Shown: one piece after another, positions 16,582 to 23,904 of the stretch
Layout of the letters: each line of letters starts with the position of its first letter
How positions within the stretch are numbered: position 1 is the first letter of the stretch
Assembly (NCBI GenBank): GCA_024707205.1
Contig: JANQAD010000001.1
Location: forward strand, 1,178,001 to 1,242,000
Reading direction: 5' to 3'
DNA from: Demequina sp.
Lineage (GTDB): Bacteria > Actinomycetota > Actinomycetes > Actinomycetales > Demequinaceae
Length of the DNA stretch: 64,000 nucleotides
The notes under the pieces: generated by a model
Told to the model about the DNA's origin: nothing
Databases searched by the model: none
The model's input: the letters and a program-made list of their open reading frames with translations, nothing else
Translations under genes and position numbers: made by a program

Positions 16582-17328
16582 CTACGCCCGCCGTGCGACA
16601 ACCACCGTGGCTCCCAGGTCTTCGTCATGCCCGACGGTCGGGTTGAGCCCCGCTTCCACGGCGCGTTGGGCGGTGAGTTCCGCGAGCGAGGCGCTGGTCT
16701 CGACGATCGCGACGCCGCCGGGCGAGAGCCGCCGCGCGGCCGCGGCGAAGACCGCCGCCTGCAGTGCCGTTCCGTCCGCGCCGCCGTCGAGGGCGGTGTG
16801 CGGCTCGAAGTCGCGCGCCTCGCTCGGCATGAACGGGATTTCGCCGGTTGGCACGTAGGGCGGGCACGCCGTGATCACGTCGACCGGCACCGAGATACTG
16901 GAGTCCATGTCGGATACCAGGGCCGTTGCGCCATAAGGCTCCAGGTTGCGCACGGCCACGGCCACCGCGCGGGGGTCGAAGTCCGCGGCGATCACACGCG
17001 CGTCCGGACGCTCGTGGGCGACCACGGCCGCGATTGCGCCAACGCCGCAGCACAGGTCCGCGAGCGTGCCGCCCTGCGGAAGCTCGGCGCTCGCGAGCCG
17101 CGCCACCAGCTCCGTCCGCCGCCGCGGCACGAACACCCCGGGCGCCACCGCCAACCGCAAGCCCCCAAACAGCACCCAACCGAGCACCGTCTCCAAAGGC
17201 TCGCCCGCCACGCGGCGAGCGACGAGCGCCTCGCGAGCCACAGCGTCGGGCTCATGGGCGATGAGCAGCGCGGCCTCGTCTTCGGCGAAGACGCAGCCGG
17301 CGGCTCGCAGGCGGCTGACCAGATCCAC
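16582..17328 (-). CDS. HemK/PrmC-related methyltransferase
   Basis: The 248-residue protein has the S-adenosylmethionine site ADLCCGVGAIAAVVAHERPD, the acidic residue in VIAADFDPRAVAVAVRN, and a family block SEARDFEPHTALDGGADG. In PrmC the catalytic motif is NPPY; here it reads CPPY (VITACPPYVPTG). This places it in the PrmC-related actinobacterial group rather than as the true release-factor methyltransferase. GTG 17328 lies six bases after the box TAGCGT (reverse strand, 17335-17340), suggesting leaderless translation. It diverges from the cupin gene with only 22 bases between start codons. Confidence 0.82.
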   Translation of the reverse strand: MDLVSRLRAAGCVFAEDEAALLIAHEPDAVAREALVARRVAGEPLETVLGWVLFGGLRLAVAPGVFVPRRRTELVARLASAELPQGGTLADLCCGVGAIAAVVAHERPDARVIAADFDPRAVAVAVRNLEPYGATALVSDMDSSISVPVDVITACPPYVPTGEIPFMPSEARDFEPHTALDGGADGTALQAAVFAAAARRLSPGGVAIVETSASLAELTAQRAVEAGLNPTVGHDEDLGATVVVARRA

Positions 17329-17334
17329 CCTGCG

Positions 17335-17344
17335 ACGCTACCGT
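17335..17344. promoter_or_regulatory. Overlapping divergent leaderless -10 boxes
   Basis: TAGCGT on the reverse strand (17335-17340) and TACCGT on the forward strand (17339-17344) share two bases, and each ends six bases before a start codon (GTG 17328 and ATG 17351). The two promoters must compete for polymerase, coupling expression of the methyltransferase and cupin genes inversely. Confidence 0.55.
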
Positions 17345-17350
17345 GGCGAC

Positions 17351-17779
17351 ATGAGCGACTACCAAGTAACCCAGATCGGCGCCCTCGACGAATGGCGCGA
17401 CTTCTACGGCGGATTCCGGCCAGAGAGTTCCCGTGACGGGCGACGCGTCGTGGATCACGAGCTCACGATGCAGTTCATAGGGATGACCGCGAACGCCCTT
17501 GAGCCCGGCGAGGAGGCCGGCTACTGGCACGTGCATCACGCGATCGAGGAGGTCTACGTCTTCCTCGATGGCCAGGGGCAGATGGGACTGGATGACGAGG
17601 TCGTGGACGTGGGGCCGGGGTCGGTTGTGCGCGTTGGCCAGGAGGTGTGGCGCACGTGGCGCGCCCATCCGGACTCGCCGGGGCAGCTGCGGTGGCTCTG
17701 CATCCGCGCCGGCGGCCAGGAGCTGCCGCACTTCCCCGACGACGCCGAGCGGGGTCCCGAGCGGGCGATGCCCTGGTAG
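17351..17779 (+). CDS. Cupin domain protein
   Basis: The 142-residue product has the cupin motif 1 region AGYWHVHHAIEEVYVFLDGQ with His-x-His and Glu metal ligands, and the beta-barrel continuation GPGSVVRVGQEVWRTWRAH. It is probably a small metal-dependent cupin; the substrate is unknown. The likely -10 TACCGT ends six bases before the ATG. The next gene starts 3 bases after its stop, suggesting an operon. Confidence 0.85.
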   Translation: MSDYQVTQIGALDEWRDFYGGFRPESSRDGRRVVDHELTMQFIGMTANALEPGEEAGYWHVHHAIEEVYVFLDGQGQMGLDDEVVDVGPGSVVRVGQEVWRTWRAHPDSPGQLRWLCIRAGGQELPHFPDDAERGPERAMPW

Positions 17780-17782
17780 CCC

Positions 17783-17995
17783 ATGCTCTTCGAGAACTTC
17801 CGGCCGGGAGCGCGCGTGGTGGTGCGCTACCTGCTGCCAACCGGTCAGGCGACCGACGCGCTCGGTGTGCTCGTCTCCGCCGATGCGGAGACGCTCGTTG
17901 TGGATGGCAAGCGCGGCGTCGAGACGATCGCGGTGGCCGACGTCATCGCGGCGAAGACCGTTCCGCCGCCGCCGGAAGCTCGCTCACGTGGCTGA
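17783..17995 (+). CDS. Small SH3-like-fold domain protein
   Basis: The 70-residue protein FRPGARVVVRYLLPTG, TDALGVLVSADAETLVVDGK, RGVETIAVADVIAAKTVPPP resembles the N-terminal domain of a group of actinobacterial GNAT acetyltransferases, here standing alone without the GNAT part. It starts three bases after the cupin stop. A role in binding or regulation is a guess; no catalytic residues are evident. It could be a remnant of a longer gene, but downstream sequence shows no GNAT similarity. Confidence 0.6.
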   Translation: MLFENFRPGARVVVRYLLPTGQATDALGVLVSADAETLVVDGKRGVETIAVADVIAAKTVPPPPEARSRG

Positions 17996-18026
17996 AGGCT
18001 CTGGGTTCGTCCGGCCCCGCTCCAGC

Positions 18027-18213
18027 CGTATGTGTGCGTGGGCACCAGTTCTCGGGCCGCCACCGTCTCTGTGTGTGGCTGAGCGCCACTCCCGCTTCGA
18101 CCCAGCCACGGCCTAGGCCAGTTGTCCACGGGGAGCGGCACCAGCGTCGGGCCGCACTGACGCACACACAGGAGTGGTGGGGGGCGGGAAGGTGGTGCCC
18201 ACGCACACATACG
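18027..18213. repeat. Long inverted-repeat element (MITE- or REP-like), 187 bp
   Basis: The 17996-18263 gap has no gene. Its ends, 18027-18047 (starting cgtatgtgtgcg) and the reverse complement of 18193-18213, are identical over about 20 bases, and similarity continues inward to about 60 bases per arm with mismatches (shared ccacc, ctgtgtgtg). The centre holds a decamer copy (18143). No transposase is present. It may be a non-autonomous mobile element, a REP pair or a large bidirectional terminator between convergent genes. Confidence 0.6.
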
Positions 18214-18263
18214 AGGGTGGGGCGCCCCGTGCCCTGGTGAGGCAAGGGGCGCCCGATGCCCGT

Positions 18264-19691
18264 CTAGGCCGACGCTAGGGCCGGCTCGGGTACGGAACTC
18301 GCCACAGCGTCGGGCCGGGAGGCGCGACCCGACGGGAGAGCCAGCCCCACGAGTGACGCGGCCACGAGGAACGCGACGCCGGTCCAGATGGCCGGGATGG
18401 CGGCGTCCGTGTAGCCGGTGGGGGTGAGCTCGCCGCCGTTGCCGGTGAAGACCGCGGTGAGGATCGCGATGCCGAGCGCCACGCCGATCTCGCGCAGCGT
18501 GGAGTTGGTGCCCGACGCTTTGGCGTGGTCCTCGTCGCGCATATTGGCGAGGATGGCGGTGGCCGAAGGTGCGAATACCAGGCCCATTCCCACGCCGGCG
18601 AGGACGAAGGCCGGCACGAGGGTGGCGTAGGCGACATCCGGGGTCATGGTGAGCGCGATCCACGCGAGGCCGACCGCCTGCAACGAGGTTCCGGCCACGA
18701 TGAGGACGCGGGTGCCCACCCGGGGCGCGATGGCGCCCGCGATCGGGGCGACGATGAGCGGCGCCATGGTCCACGGCATGGTCAGCACTCCCGCCTCGAG
18801 CGGGGAGCGGCCCTGCACCACCTGCATGAACTGGATGAGGATGAAGATCGCGCCGAAGATCCCGATCGAGAACAGCATGCCCGCGCCGTTCGCGGCCGTG
18901 AAGCTGCGATCGCGGAAGAGGCGAAGGGGGAGCATGGCGTCGGTGACGCGGTTCTCCCAGACCAGGAAGGCCGCGAGGAGTAGCGCGCCGCCGATCAAGG
19001 CGGTCAACACCTGAGGCGACGACCACCCCGCCTCGTTGCCACGGATGATGCCGAATACCAGGCCGAACACCGCGGTCGCGGCGAGCGCGAGGCCGGTCCA
19101 GTCGAGGCGGACCTTCTTCCCGAACGCCTCGCTGAGCGCGGCGTAGACGAGGACGACCGCCACCACTCCAACGGGCACGTTCAGCCAGAAGATCGCGTGC
19201 CACGTGAGGCCCTCGACCACGGCGCCGCCGATGACGGGACCGAGCGCAACGCCGAGTCCGGACACCCCGCCCCAGACTCCAATCGCGAGCGGCCGCATGG
19301 CCTTGGGCACCGCGCCGGCGAGCAGCGCCAGCGACAGCGGCATGACAGCAGCGGCGCCGGCCCCTTGGAGGGCGCGGGCGGCGATGAGCAGCTCCGGGTT
19401 GGGCGCCACCGCGGCAAGGGCCGACGCTGCCGTGAAGACCGCGATGCCCGTCACGAAGACGCGGCGGCGGCCAAGGCGGTCGCCGAGCGCGACGGCCATG
19501 AGGATGAGGCTCGCGAAGGCGAGCGAGTACGCGTTGACGATCCACTGCAGTTCCTCGAGCGAGGCGCCCAGGTCCTTGGCGATAACCGGCAGCGCGTTGG
19601 TGACGACGAGGTTGTCCAGCGTCGCCATGAAAGTTGGCACCGCCGCGGCGACGATGACGAGCCACAGCGGGCTCTTTCGTGTGGAGGTCAT
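18264..19691 (-). CDS. MFS transporter, DHA2 (EmrB/QacA) family
   Basis: The 475-residue protein has about 14 membrane helices. Family marks include PTFMATLDNLVVTNALPVIA in helix 1, WIVNAYSLAFASLILMAVAL, the loop GDRLGRRRVFVTG and motif C-like GVALGPVIGGAVVEG. It is a proton-driven drug or metabolite exporter in the cytoplasmic membrane. It is divergent from a TetR gene with two dyads between, so drug-inducible expression is likely. Its last codons (ASRPDAVASSVPEPALASA) are encoded by an inverted pair of decamer words (18267/18306), meaning a terminator-like structure lies inside the coding end. Confidence 0.92.
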   Translation of the reverse strand: MTSTRKSPLWLVIVAAAVPTFMATLDNLVVTNALPVIAKDLGASLEELQWIVNAYSLAFASLILMAVALGDRLGRRRVFVTGIAVFTAASALAAVAPNPELLIAARALQGAGAAAVMPLSLALLAGAVPKAMRPLAIGVWGGVSGLGVALGPVIGGAVVEGLTWHAIFWLNVPVGVVAVVLVYAALSEAFGKKVRLDWTGLALAATAVFGLVFGIIRGNEAGWSSPQVLTALIGGALLLAAFLVWENRVTDAMLPLRLFRDRSFTAANGAGMLFSIGIFGAIFILIQFMQVVQGRSPLEAGVLTMPWTMAPLIVAPIAGAIAPRVGTRVLIVAGTSLQAVGLAWIALTMTPDVAYATLVPAFVLAGVGMGLVFAPSATAILANMRDEDHAKASGTNSTLREIGVALGIAILTAVFTGNGGELTPTGYTDAAIPAIWTGVAFLVAASLVGLALPSGRASRPDAVASSVPEPALASA

Positions 19692-19713
19692 GATGTCCCT
19701 TCCCCTTGTTGTG

Positions 19714-19763
19714 GTAATCGGCTGATTACTTAGTGATCCCCACGATAGTAATCAACTGATAAC
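19714..19763. promoter_or_regulatory. Two TetR-type operators between MFS and TetR genes
   Basis: gtaatcggctgattac (19714-19729) has perfect 6-bp arms. gtaatcaactgataac (19748-19763) is a weaker copy with the same half-site GTAATC. They are 34 bp apart, one near each start codon, and would let the TetR product repress both genes. Confidence 0.75.
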
Positions 19764-19771
19764 ATGTCAAC

Positions 19772-20392
19772 ATGAACGCTGCTCCCGATCGCATGAGCGC
19801 CGAGGACAGGCGCGAGCAGATCCTCTTGGCCGCGGCCGCGGTGTTCGGCGAGCGTGGCTACGTCGGGGGCACCACGGACGCGATCGCCAAGCAGGCCGGC
19901 ATCTCTCAGGCCTACGTGGTGCGCATGTTCGGGACCAAGGAGAAGCTCTTCTCCGCCGTGGGTGACATGGCGAGCGAGCGCATCGTCGCCGCGTTCCGTG
20001 CGGCGATCGCGACCTTCCCCGAGGGTGCCGCCGACCTGGACAAGCAGCAGGCGATGGGCCAGGCATATGCCGACCTCATGGAGGACCGCGGGCTGCTGCT
20101 GTCCCTGCTGCAGCTGTTCTCGCAGGGCCACGATCTCGTGCTTGGGCCGCAGGCCCGCCAGTGCTTCCTCGACGTGTTCCGCGTGGTGCGCGACGAGGCG
20201 GGCCTCGGCCCCCAGGCGGCGGTGCAGTTCTTTGCGCAGGGCATGCTGATGATGATCCTGATGGCCATGCGCATGCAGGACGCCACCACGGACCTCGACG
20301 CGGCGCAGTTCCTCTCGATCGTCTTGGGACCGCTCGAGGATCAGGTGGTCCAGCTGCTCTCCCAGCCCCCGCTCGGCGACGCGCGGAGGTAG
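19772..20392 (+). CDS. TetR/AcrR family regulator
   Basis: The 206-residue protein has the helix-turn-helix region DRREQILLAAAAVFGERGYV, TTDAIAKQAGISQAYVVRMF and GTKEKLF, followed by an all-helical ligand domain rich in Leu, Met and Gln (LLLSLLQLFSQGHDL). It is divergent from the DHA2 exporter. The two operators described above lie between them, so it is the probable exporter repressor. The inducing compound is unknown. Confidence 0.9.
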   Translation: MNAAPDRMSAEDRREQILLAAAAVFGERGYVGGTTDAIAKQAGISQAYVVRMFGTKEKLFSAVGDMASERIVAAFRAAIATFPEGAADLDKQQAMGQAYADLMEDRGLLLSLLQLFSQGHDLVLGPQARQCFLDVFRVVRDEAGLGPQAAVQFFAQGMLMMILMAMRMQDATTDLDAAQFLSIVLGPLEDQVVQLLSQPPLGDARR

Positions 20393-20401
20393 CGTGGCCG
20401 T

Positions 20402-20728
20402 ATGACCCAGTACGCGATCACCTTCCCGGCGCGCACGATGGTGCTGACGCAGGAGGAGTTCCAGCAGGCCGGCGTCGATGCGAACGCGGTAGTCGAGGAG
20501 ATGAAGGCCGCCGGCGTCTATGTGGCGGCGGGCGGCATCGATCCGGAGGCGGCTGTGGACCTGGTCGCGGCGGATGGCGGCGTCACTCCGGGGCCGTACC
20601 CGGACACCGCGGGGTTCAATGGTGGGCTCACGATCATCGACGTCGACACCCACGACGAGGCCGTGACGTGGGCCGCGAAGGTCGCGGGCGCATGCCGCTG
20701 CCCCCAGGAGCTGCGCCCGCTGTTCTAG
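20402..20728 (+). CDS. YCII-related domain protein
   Basis: The 108-residue protein begins MTQYAITFPARTMVLTQEEF and has the YCII-like tail FNGGLTIIDVDTHDEAVTWA before RCPQELRPLF. The DGPF motif is replaced by GPYPDTAGFNGG, so it is a divergent member. A TAGCGT box that includes the TetR stop codon lies six bases before the ATG, giving a leaderless arrangement inside the previous gene's end. The function is unknown. Confidence 0.75.
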   Translation: MTQYAITFPARTMVLTQEEFQQAGVDANAVVEEMKAAGVYVAAGGIDPEAAVDLVAADGGVTPGPYPDTAGFNGGLTIIDVDTHDEAVTWAAKVAGACRCPQELRPLF

Positions 20729-20767
20729 GCGCCGATCCCGACCGCTACTCATGCCGAGAGCAAGAAC

Positions 20768-21491
20768 GTGACCGCGCCGATCCTGTGGCGTCCCTCGCAG
20801 TACGTCGGCACACGCGCGGCAGTTGTGGCGGCAACGCAGCTCGAAGACAGGTTGCCGAGCGCGGCAGAGCGTCGCCGCATCCTCGTTGAGTGGATCGAGT
20901 TCCTCTCGGGCGCACCGACGCAGATTCGGGATCTCGAGTTCGTCTCGCGGGTGCCGCAGGACCTGCTCGACGCGGTAGCCGGCCAACCTCAGCTAGAGCG
21001 TCTCGTGGTCAAGTGGGGACCGTATCGCGACGCGAGTGCAGTCGGCGCCTTTGAGCACCTGGCGGAGCTTCGTCTTCGTGGCGCCACGGCGCTTGAGCGC
21101 CTCGATCCACTCTTGCGCTTGCCCAACCTGACGTCGCTCACCGTGAGTCAGGCGCACCGCCTGGACTCGATCGAACCCTTGGGCGAACTCGCGGGCCTCG
21201 AGCACCTGGTGTTCGGCAATGAGTATCCGGGCGACGACAGAAGCGTCGCGGTTCACGACCTGCGCTGGGTTGGGTCGTTGCCCAAGCTGCGCACGCTCGC
21301 GTTGCCGGGCATCCGGCTGCTCGATCCGGACCTCACGCCAATTCTCGCCTTGCCCCAACTGGAGGAACTCCACCTGCCGCTGAGACGGGGGGTATCGCAA
21401 GCAGGTATTCGAGTTTGCCGCCGCGAGCCCCGTGTTCGCCGGAGTCGCACGCGACTACGAGAAGTACGAGGCGTGGAGGGCCACGCTCTAG
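20768..21491 (+). pseudogene. Leucine-rich-repeat protein with frameshift near C-terminus
   Basis: From GTG 20768 the product has repeated LRR units: LERLVVKWGPYRDASAVGAF, HLAELRLRGATALERLDPL, NLTSLTVSQAHRLDSIEPLG and QLEELHLPLRR. After residue 207 the frame runs into an Arg-rich shadow. Removing one base from the run of six G at 21387-21392 gives a natural ending (YRKQVFEFAAASPVFAG..YEKYEAWRATL) with TAG at 21489-21491. This is either a homopolymer sequencing error or a recent frameshift. LRR domains mediate protein binding; its partner is unknown. Confidence 0.65.
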
Positions 21492-21496
21492 AGCCG

Positions 21497-21546
21497 GCCC
21501 GACGCTCCGCTCACCTTTCGCTCCCAGCCTGGCCCCAGCGTCGGGC
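21497..21546. terminator. Stem-loop from inverted pair of decamer words
   Basis: gcccgacgct (21497-21506) and agcgtcgggc (21537-21546) are perfect reverse complements separated by 30 nt, six bases after the restored stop of the LRR gene. It has the same design as 4124-4166. Confidence 0.65.
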
Positions 21547-21565
21547 CGCTACCCCTTGCGCCGCT

Positions 21566-21599
21566 GGTACTTAGTGCTACTATCTACTAGTACCTAGTA
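21566..21599 (+). promoter_or_regulatory. AT-rich dyads, probable PadR operator
   Basis: This A+T-rich patch contrasts with its surroundings. ggtact (21566-21571) pairs with agtacc (21589-21594), and tactagta (21585-21592) is a perfect 8-bp palindrome, followed by another CTAGTA. PadR regulators commonly bind such dyads before their own operons. Confidence 0.55.
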
Positions 21600-21620
21600 A
21601 CACCGAGTAGGAGGCTTGCG

Positions 21621-21947
21621 GTGCCCAAGCAGATCACCGAGATGCTCAAGGGAACCCTTGAGGGGATCGTCCTCGCGATCCTCGCGCAGCGCCCCATGTA
21701 CGGCTACGAGATCACCTCGTGGCTGCGCGACAACGGCTTCACCGACATCGCGGAGGGCACGGTCTACGCGCTGCTCATCCGCATCGAGCAGCGCGGCCTC
21801 GTGGACATCGAGAAGGTGCCCTCGGAGAAGGGTCCGCCGCGCAAGGTCTACTCGCTCAACGCGGCGGGAACTGAATACCTCAACGAGTTCTGGAGGAACT
21901 GGACGTTCCTCTCGGAACGCCTGGAATCTCTCCACGAAGGGAAGTAA
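21621..21947 (+). CDS. PadR family transcriptional regulator
   Basis: This 108-residue winged-helix protein has the PadR signature MLKGTLEGIVLAILAQRPMY, GYEITSWLRDNGFTDIAEGT, VYALLIRIEQRGLVDIEKVP and KGPPRKVYSLNAAGTEYL. GTG 21621 follows AGGAGG with six bases spacing. It leads an operon with DUF1048 and an ABC exporter, a gene order common in actinobacteria in which PadR represses the exporter until a toxic ligand binds. Confidence 0.93.
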   Translation: MPKQITEMLKGTLEGIVLAILAQRPMYGYEITSWLRDNGFTDIAEGTVYALLIRIEQRGLVDIEKVPSEKGPPRKVYSLNAAGTEYLNEFWRNWTFLSERLESLHEGK

Positions 21948-21952
21948 TCATC

Positions 21953-22318
21953 ATGTCCGAAGACCAGAACTGGCTGGCCGCGAAGATCATCGGCCCCAAG
22001 AGGGAGTGGAGGGCCTACAAGGCCCGCGTCAAGGCCCTGCCCGCCCCGTACGCCGAGGCCGTCGCCGGCGTCGAGCGCTACGTGATGCACTTTGGCGGCG
22101 TCAACGACGCGACCCAGGCGCAGAGCCTCTTCAACGACGTCATCGACATCTTCGAGCGCGCCGCCGCGGACAGCACGCCCATCCGCGACGTCGTCGGCGA
22201 CGACCCCGTCGAGTTCGCCGACGCCCTCATCCGCAACTACCAGCAGACCGGCTACGTCGCCAAGGAGCAGCAGCGCCTGCGCGATTCCATCTCCAGGGCA
22301 GCGGGCGAGCAGTCGTGA
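21953..22318 (+). CDS. DUF1048 family protein
   Basis: The 121-residue helical protein contains KREWRAYKARVKALPAPYAE, AVAGVERYVMHFGG and the C-terminal QTGYVAKEQQRLRDSI, matching DUF1048. These proteins are encoded with PadR regulators and ABC exporters; the structure is a small helical bundle and the function is unknown. It starts five bases after the PadR stop, and its own stop overlaps the ATPase start (GTGA). Confidence 0.87.
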   Translation: MSEDQNWLAAKIIGPKREWRAYKARVKALPAPYAEAVAGVERYVMHFGGVNDATQAQSLFNDVIDIFERAAADSTPIRDVVGDDPVEFADALIRNYQQTGYVAKEQQRLRDSISRAAGEQS

Positions 22319-23082
22319 CCGCGGCTGCCGTGCGCGTGGCCGGAGTGCGCAAGGCCTTCGGCGACCTTGAGGTGCTCAAGGGCGTCGATCTCGACGTCGC
22401 GCCCGGCAGCATCCACGCCCTGCTCGGCTCCAACGGCGCGGGCAAGACCACGCTCATCCGCATCCTCGCGACGCTGCTCCGGCCCGACGCTGGGGCGGCT
22501 TCCGTAGCGGGCCACGACGTTGCCCTGTCCCCGGCTTCGGTGCGTGGCGCCCTGTCGTTGACCGGCCAGTTTGCGGCCGTCGACGGGGTGCTCACCGGCC
22601 GCGAGAACCTCGAACTGGTGGGGAGATTGCGGCACGTCAAGGACCGCGCGACCACAGCGTCGGGCCTGCTTGAGAGGTTTGGGCTCACCGAGGCGGCCGA
22701 CCGCCGCGTGGGCGAGTACTCCGGCGGCATGGCGCGCCGGCTCGACATCGCGATGAGCCTCGTAGGCGCGCCGGAGGTCGTGTTCCTCGACGAGCCGACC
22801 ACCGGCCTGGACCCCGAGGCGCGGCTTGAGGTGTGGGCTGCCATTCGAGAGCTCGCCGCCGGCGGCACCACGGTGTTCCTCACCACTCAGTACCTGGACG
22901 AGGCCGAGCAGCTCGCGGACCGGATCTCGATCCTCCACGAGGGCCGCATCATCGTCGACGGCACGCTCGCAGAGCTCAAGGCGCTGCTGCCCCCGGCGCA
23001 GCTCGAGTACGTCGAGAAGCAACCCACCCTGGAAGAGGTGTTCCTGGCCGTCATCGGCCACAACCGAAGGGACGCGGCATGA
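22315..23082 (+). CDS. ABC transporter ATP-binding protein, DrrA-like
   Basis: The 255-residue ATPase has Walker A GSNGAGKTT, Q-loop region LTGQFAAVDGVLTGRENLE, signature YSGGMARRLDIA, Walker B VVFLDEPTTGLDP and TTQYLDEAEQLADRI. It is shorter than DrrA at the C-terminus. GTG 22315 overlaps the DUF1048 stop. It is coupled by ATGA to the permease. The whole PadR-DUF1048-ABC unit is probably a drug-inducible exporter. Confidence 0.92.
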   Translation: MTAAAVRVAGVRKAFGDLEVLKGVDLDVAPGSIHALLGSNGAGKTTLIRILATLLRPDAGAASVAGHDVALSPASVRGALSLTGQFAAVDGVLTGRENLELVGRLRHVKDRATTASGLLERFGLTEAADRRVGEYSGGMARRLDIAMSLVGAPEVVFLDEPTTGLDPEARLEVWAAIRELAAGGTTVFLTTQYLDEAEQLADRISILHEGRIIVDGTLAELKALLPPAQLEYVEKQPTLEEVFLAVIGHNRRDAA

Positions 23083-23863
23083 CGTCGCTCGCACAGCGCC
23101 CAACAACTGGGCATGCAATCGCAGACACGGCCGCCCTCACCGGCCGCTCGCTCAAGCACATCACCCGCAGCCTCGACACGATCATCACGACCACGATCAT
23201 GCCCATCGCATTTCTGCTGCTCTTCGTGTTCGTCTTCGGCGGCGCGATCGACGTCGGCACGGCGCAGTACGTGGACTACCTCGTGCCTGGCATTCTCGTG
23301 ATCACGGTGGCTTCCGGGGTGTCCTACACCGCGTATCGCCTGTTCGCGGACCTCAAGGGCGGAATGGTGGAGCGCTTCCAGTCGATGCCGATCGCGAGGT
23401 CCGCGGTGTTGTGGGCGCACGTGCTGACCTCGATGGTCGCGCTTGCGATCTCGCTTGGTGTGGTGCTGGCGGCGGCCTTTGCGATGGGATTCCGGCCGCA
23501 CGCGAGCCTTCTCGGTTGGCTCGGTGTGCTCGGAATTCTCGCGGTGTTCTCCCTGGCAATGACCTGGCTCGCGATCATCCCCGGCCTGCTTGCCTCGACT
23601 CCGGACGGGGCGGCGCCTTCGCCTACCCGCTGATCCTGTTGCCGTTCATCAGCTCGGCCTTCGTGCCCACGGAGTCCATGCCCACCGCCGTGCGGGTGTT
23701 CGCGGAGAACCAGCCGGTGACGTCGATCGTGGACGCGCTGCGGAACCTGCTCGCGGGTCAGCCGGTCGGCGGCGACATCTGGGTGGCGCTCGCGTGGTGC
23801 GTCGGCCTGCTCGCGATCGCCTACGCGGTTGCGACGGCCGCGTACCGGCGCAAGCTCAGCTAG
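23079..23863 (+). pseudogene. ABC-2 type permease with apparent frameshift
   Basis: From ATG 23079 one frame encodes PIAFLLLFVFVFGGAID, the loop DLKGGMVERFQSMPIARSA and LAMTWLAIIPGLLASTPDG; then it runs out. The natural continuation, GAFAYPLILLPFISSAFVPT to AYRRKLS, lies in another frame to TAG 23861-23863. Adding one base to the run of four G at 23607-23610 restores a standard permease of about 261 residues. A sequencing error is likely; otherwise this exporter is dead. Apart from this it matches the partner of the preceding ATPase. Confidence 0.72.
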
Positions 23864-23904
23864 AGCGTCGGGTCAGCGCGCGGAGGCGCGGACGGCCCGA
23901 CGCT
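23864..23904. terminator. Bidirectional stem-loop from decamer words
   Basis: agcgtcgggt (23864-23873) pairs with gcccgacgct (23895-23904) with one G-T position, between the convergent permease and histidine kinase genes. It overlaps the kinase stop codon by two bases. Confidence 0.65.

Noticed and set aside
23600-23615. Programmed ribosomal frameshifting in the ABC permease
   Set aside because: No slippery heptamer or downstream structure is evident, and similar G-run shifts occur in four unrelated genes nearby, favouring sequencing error.
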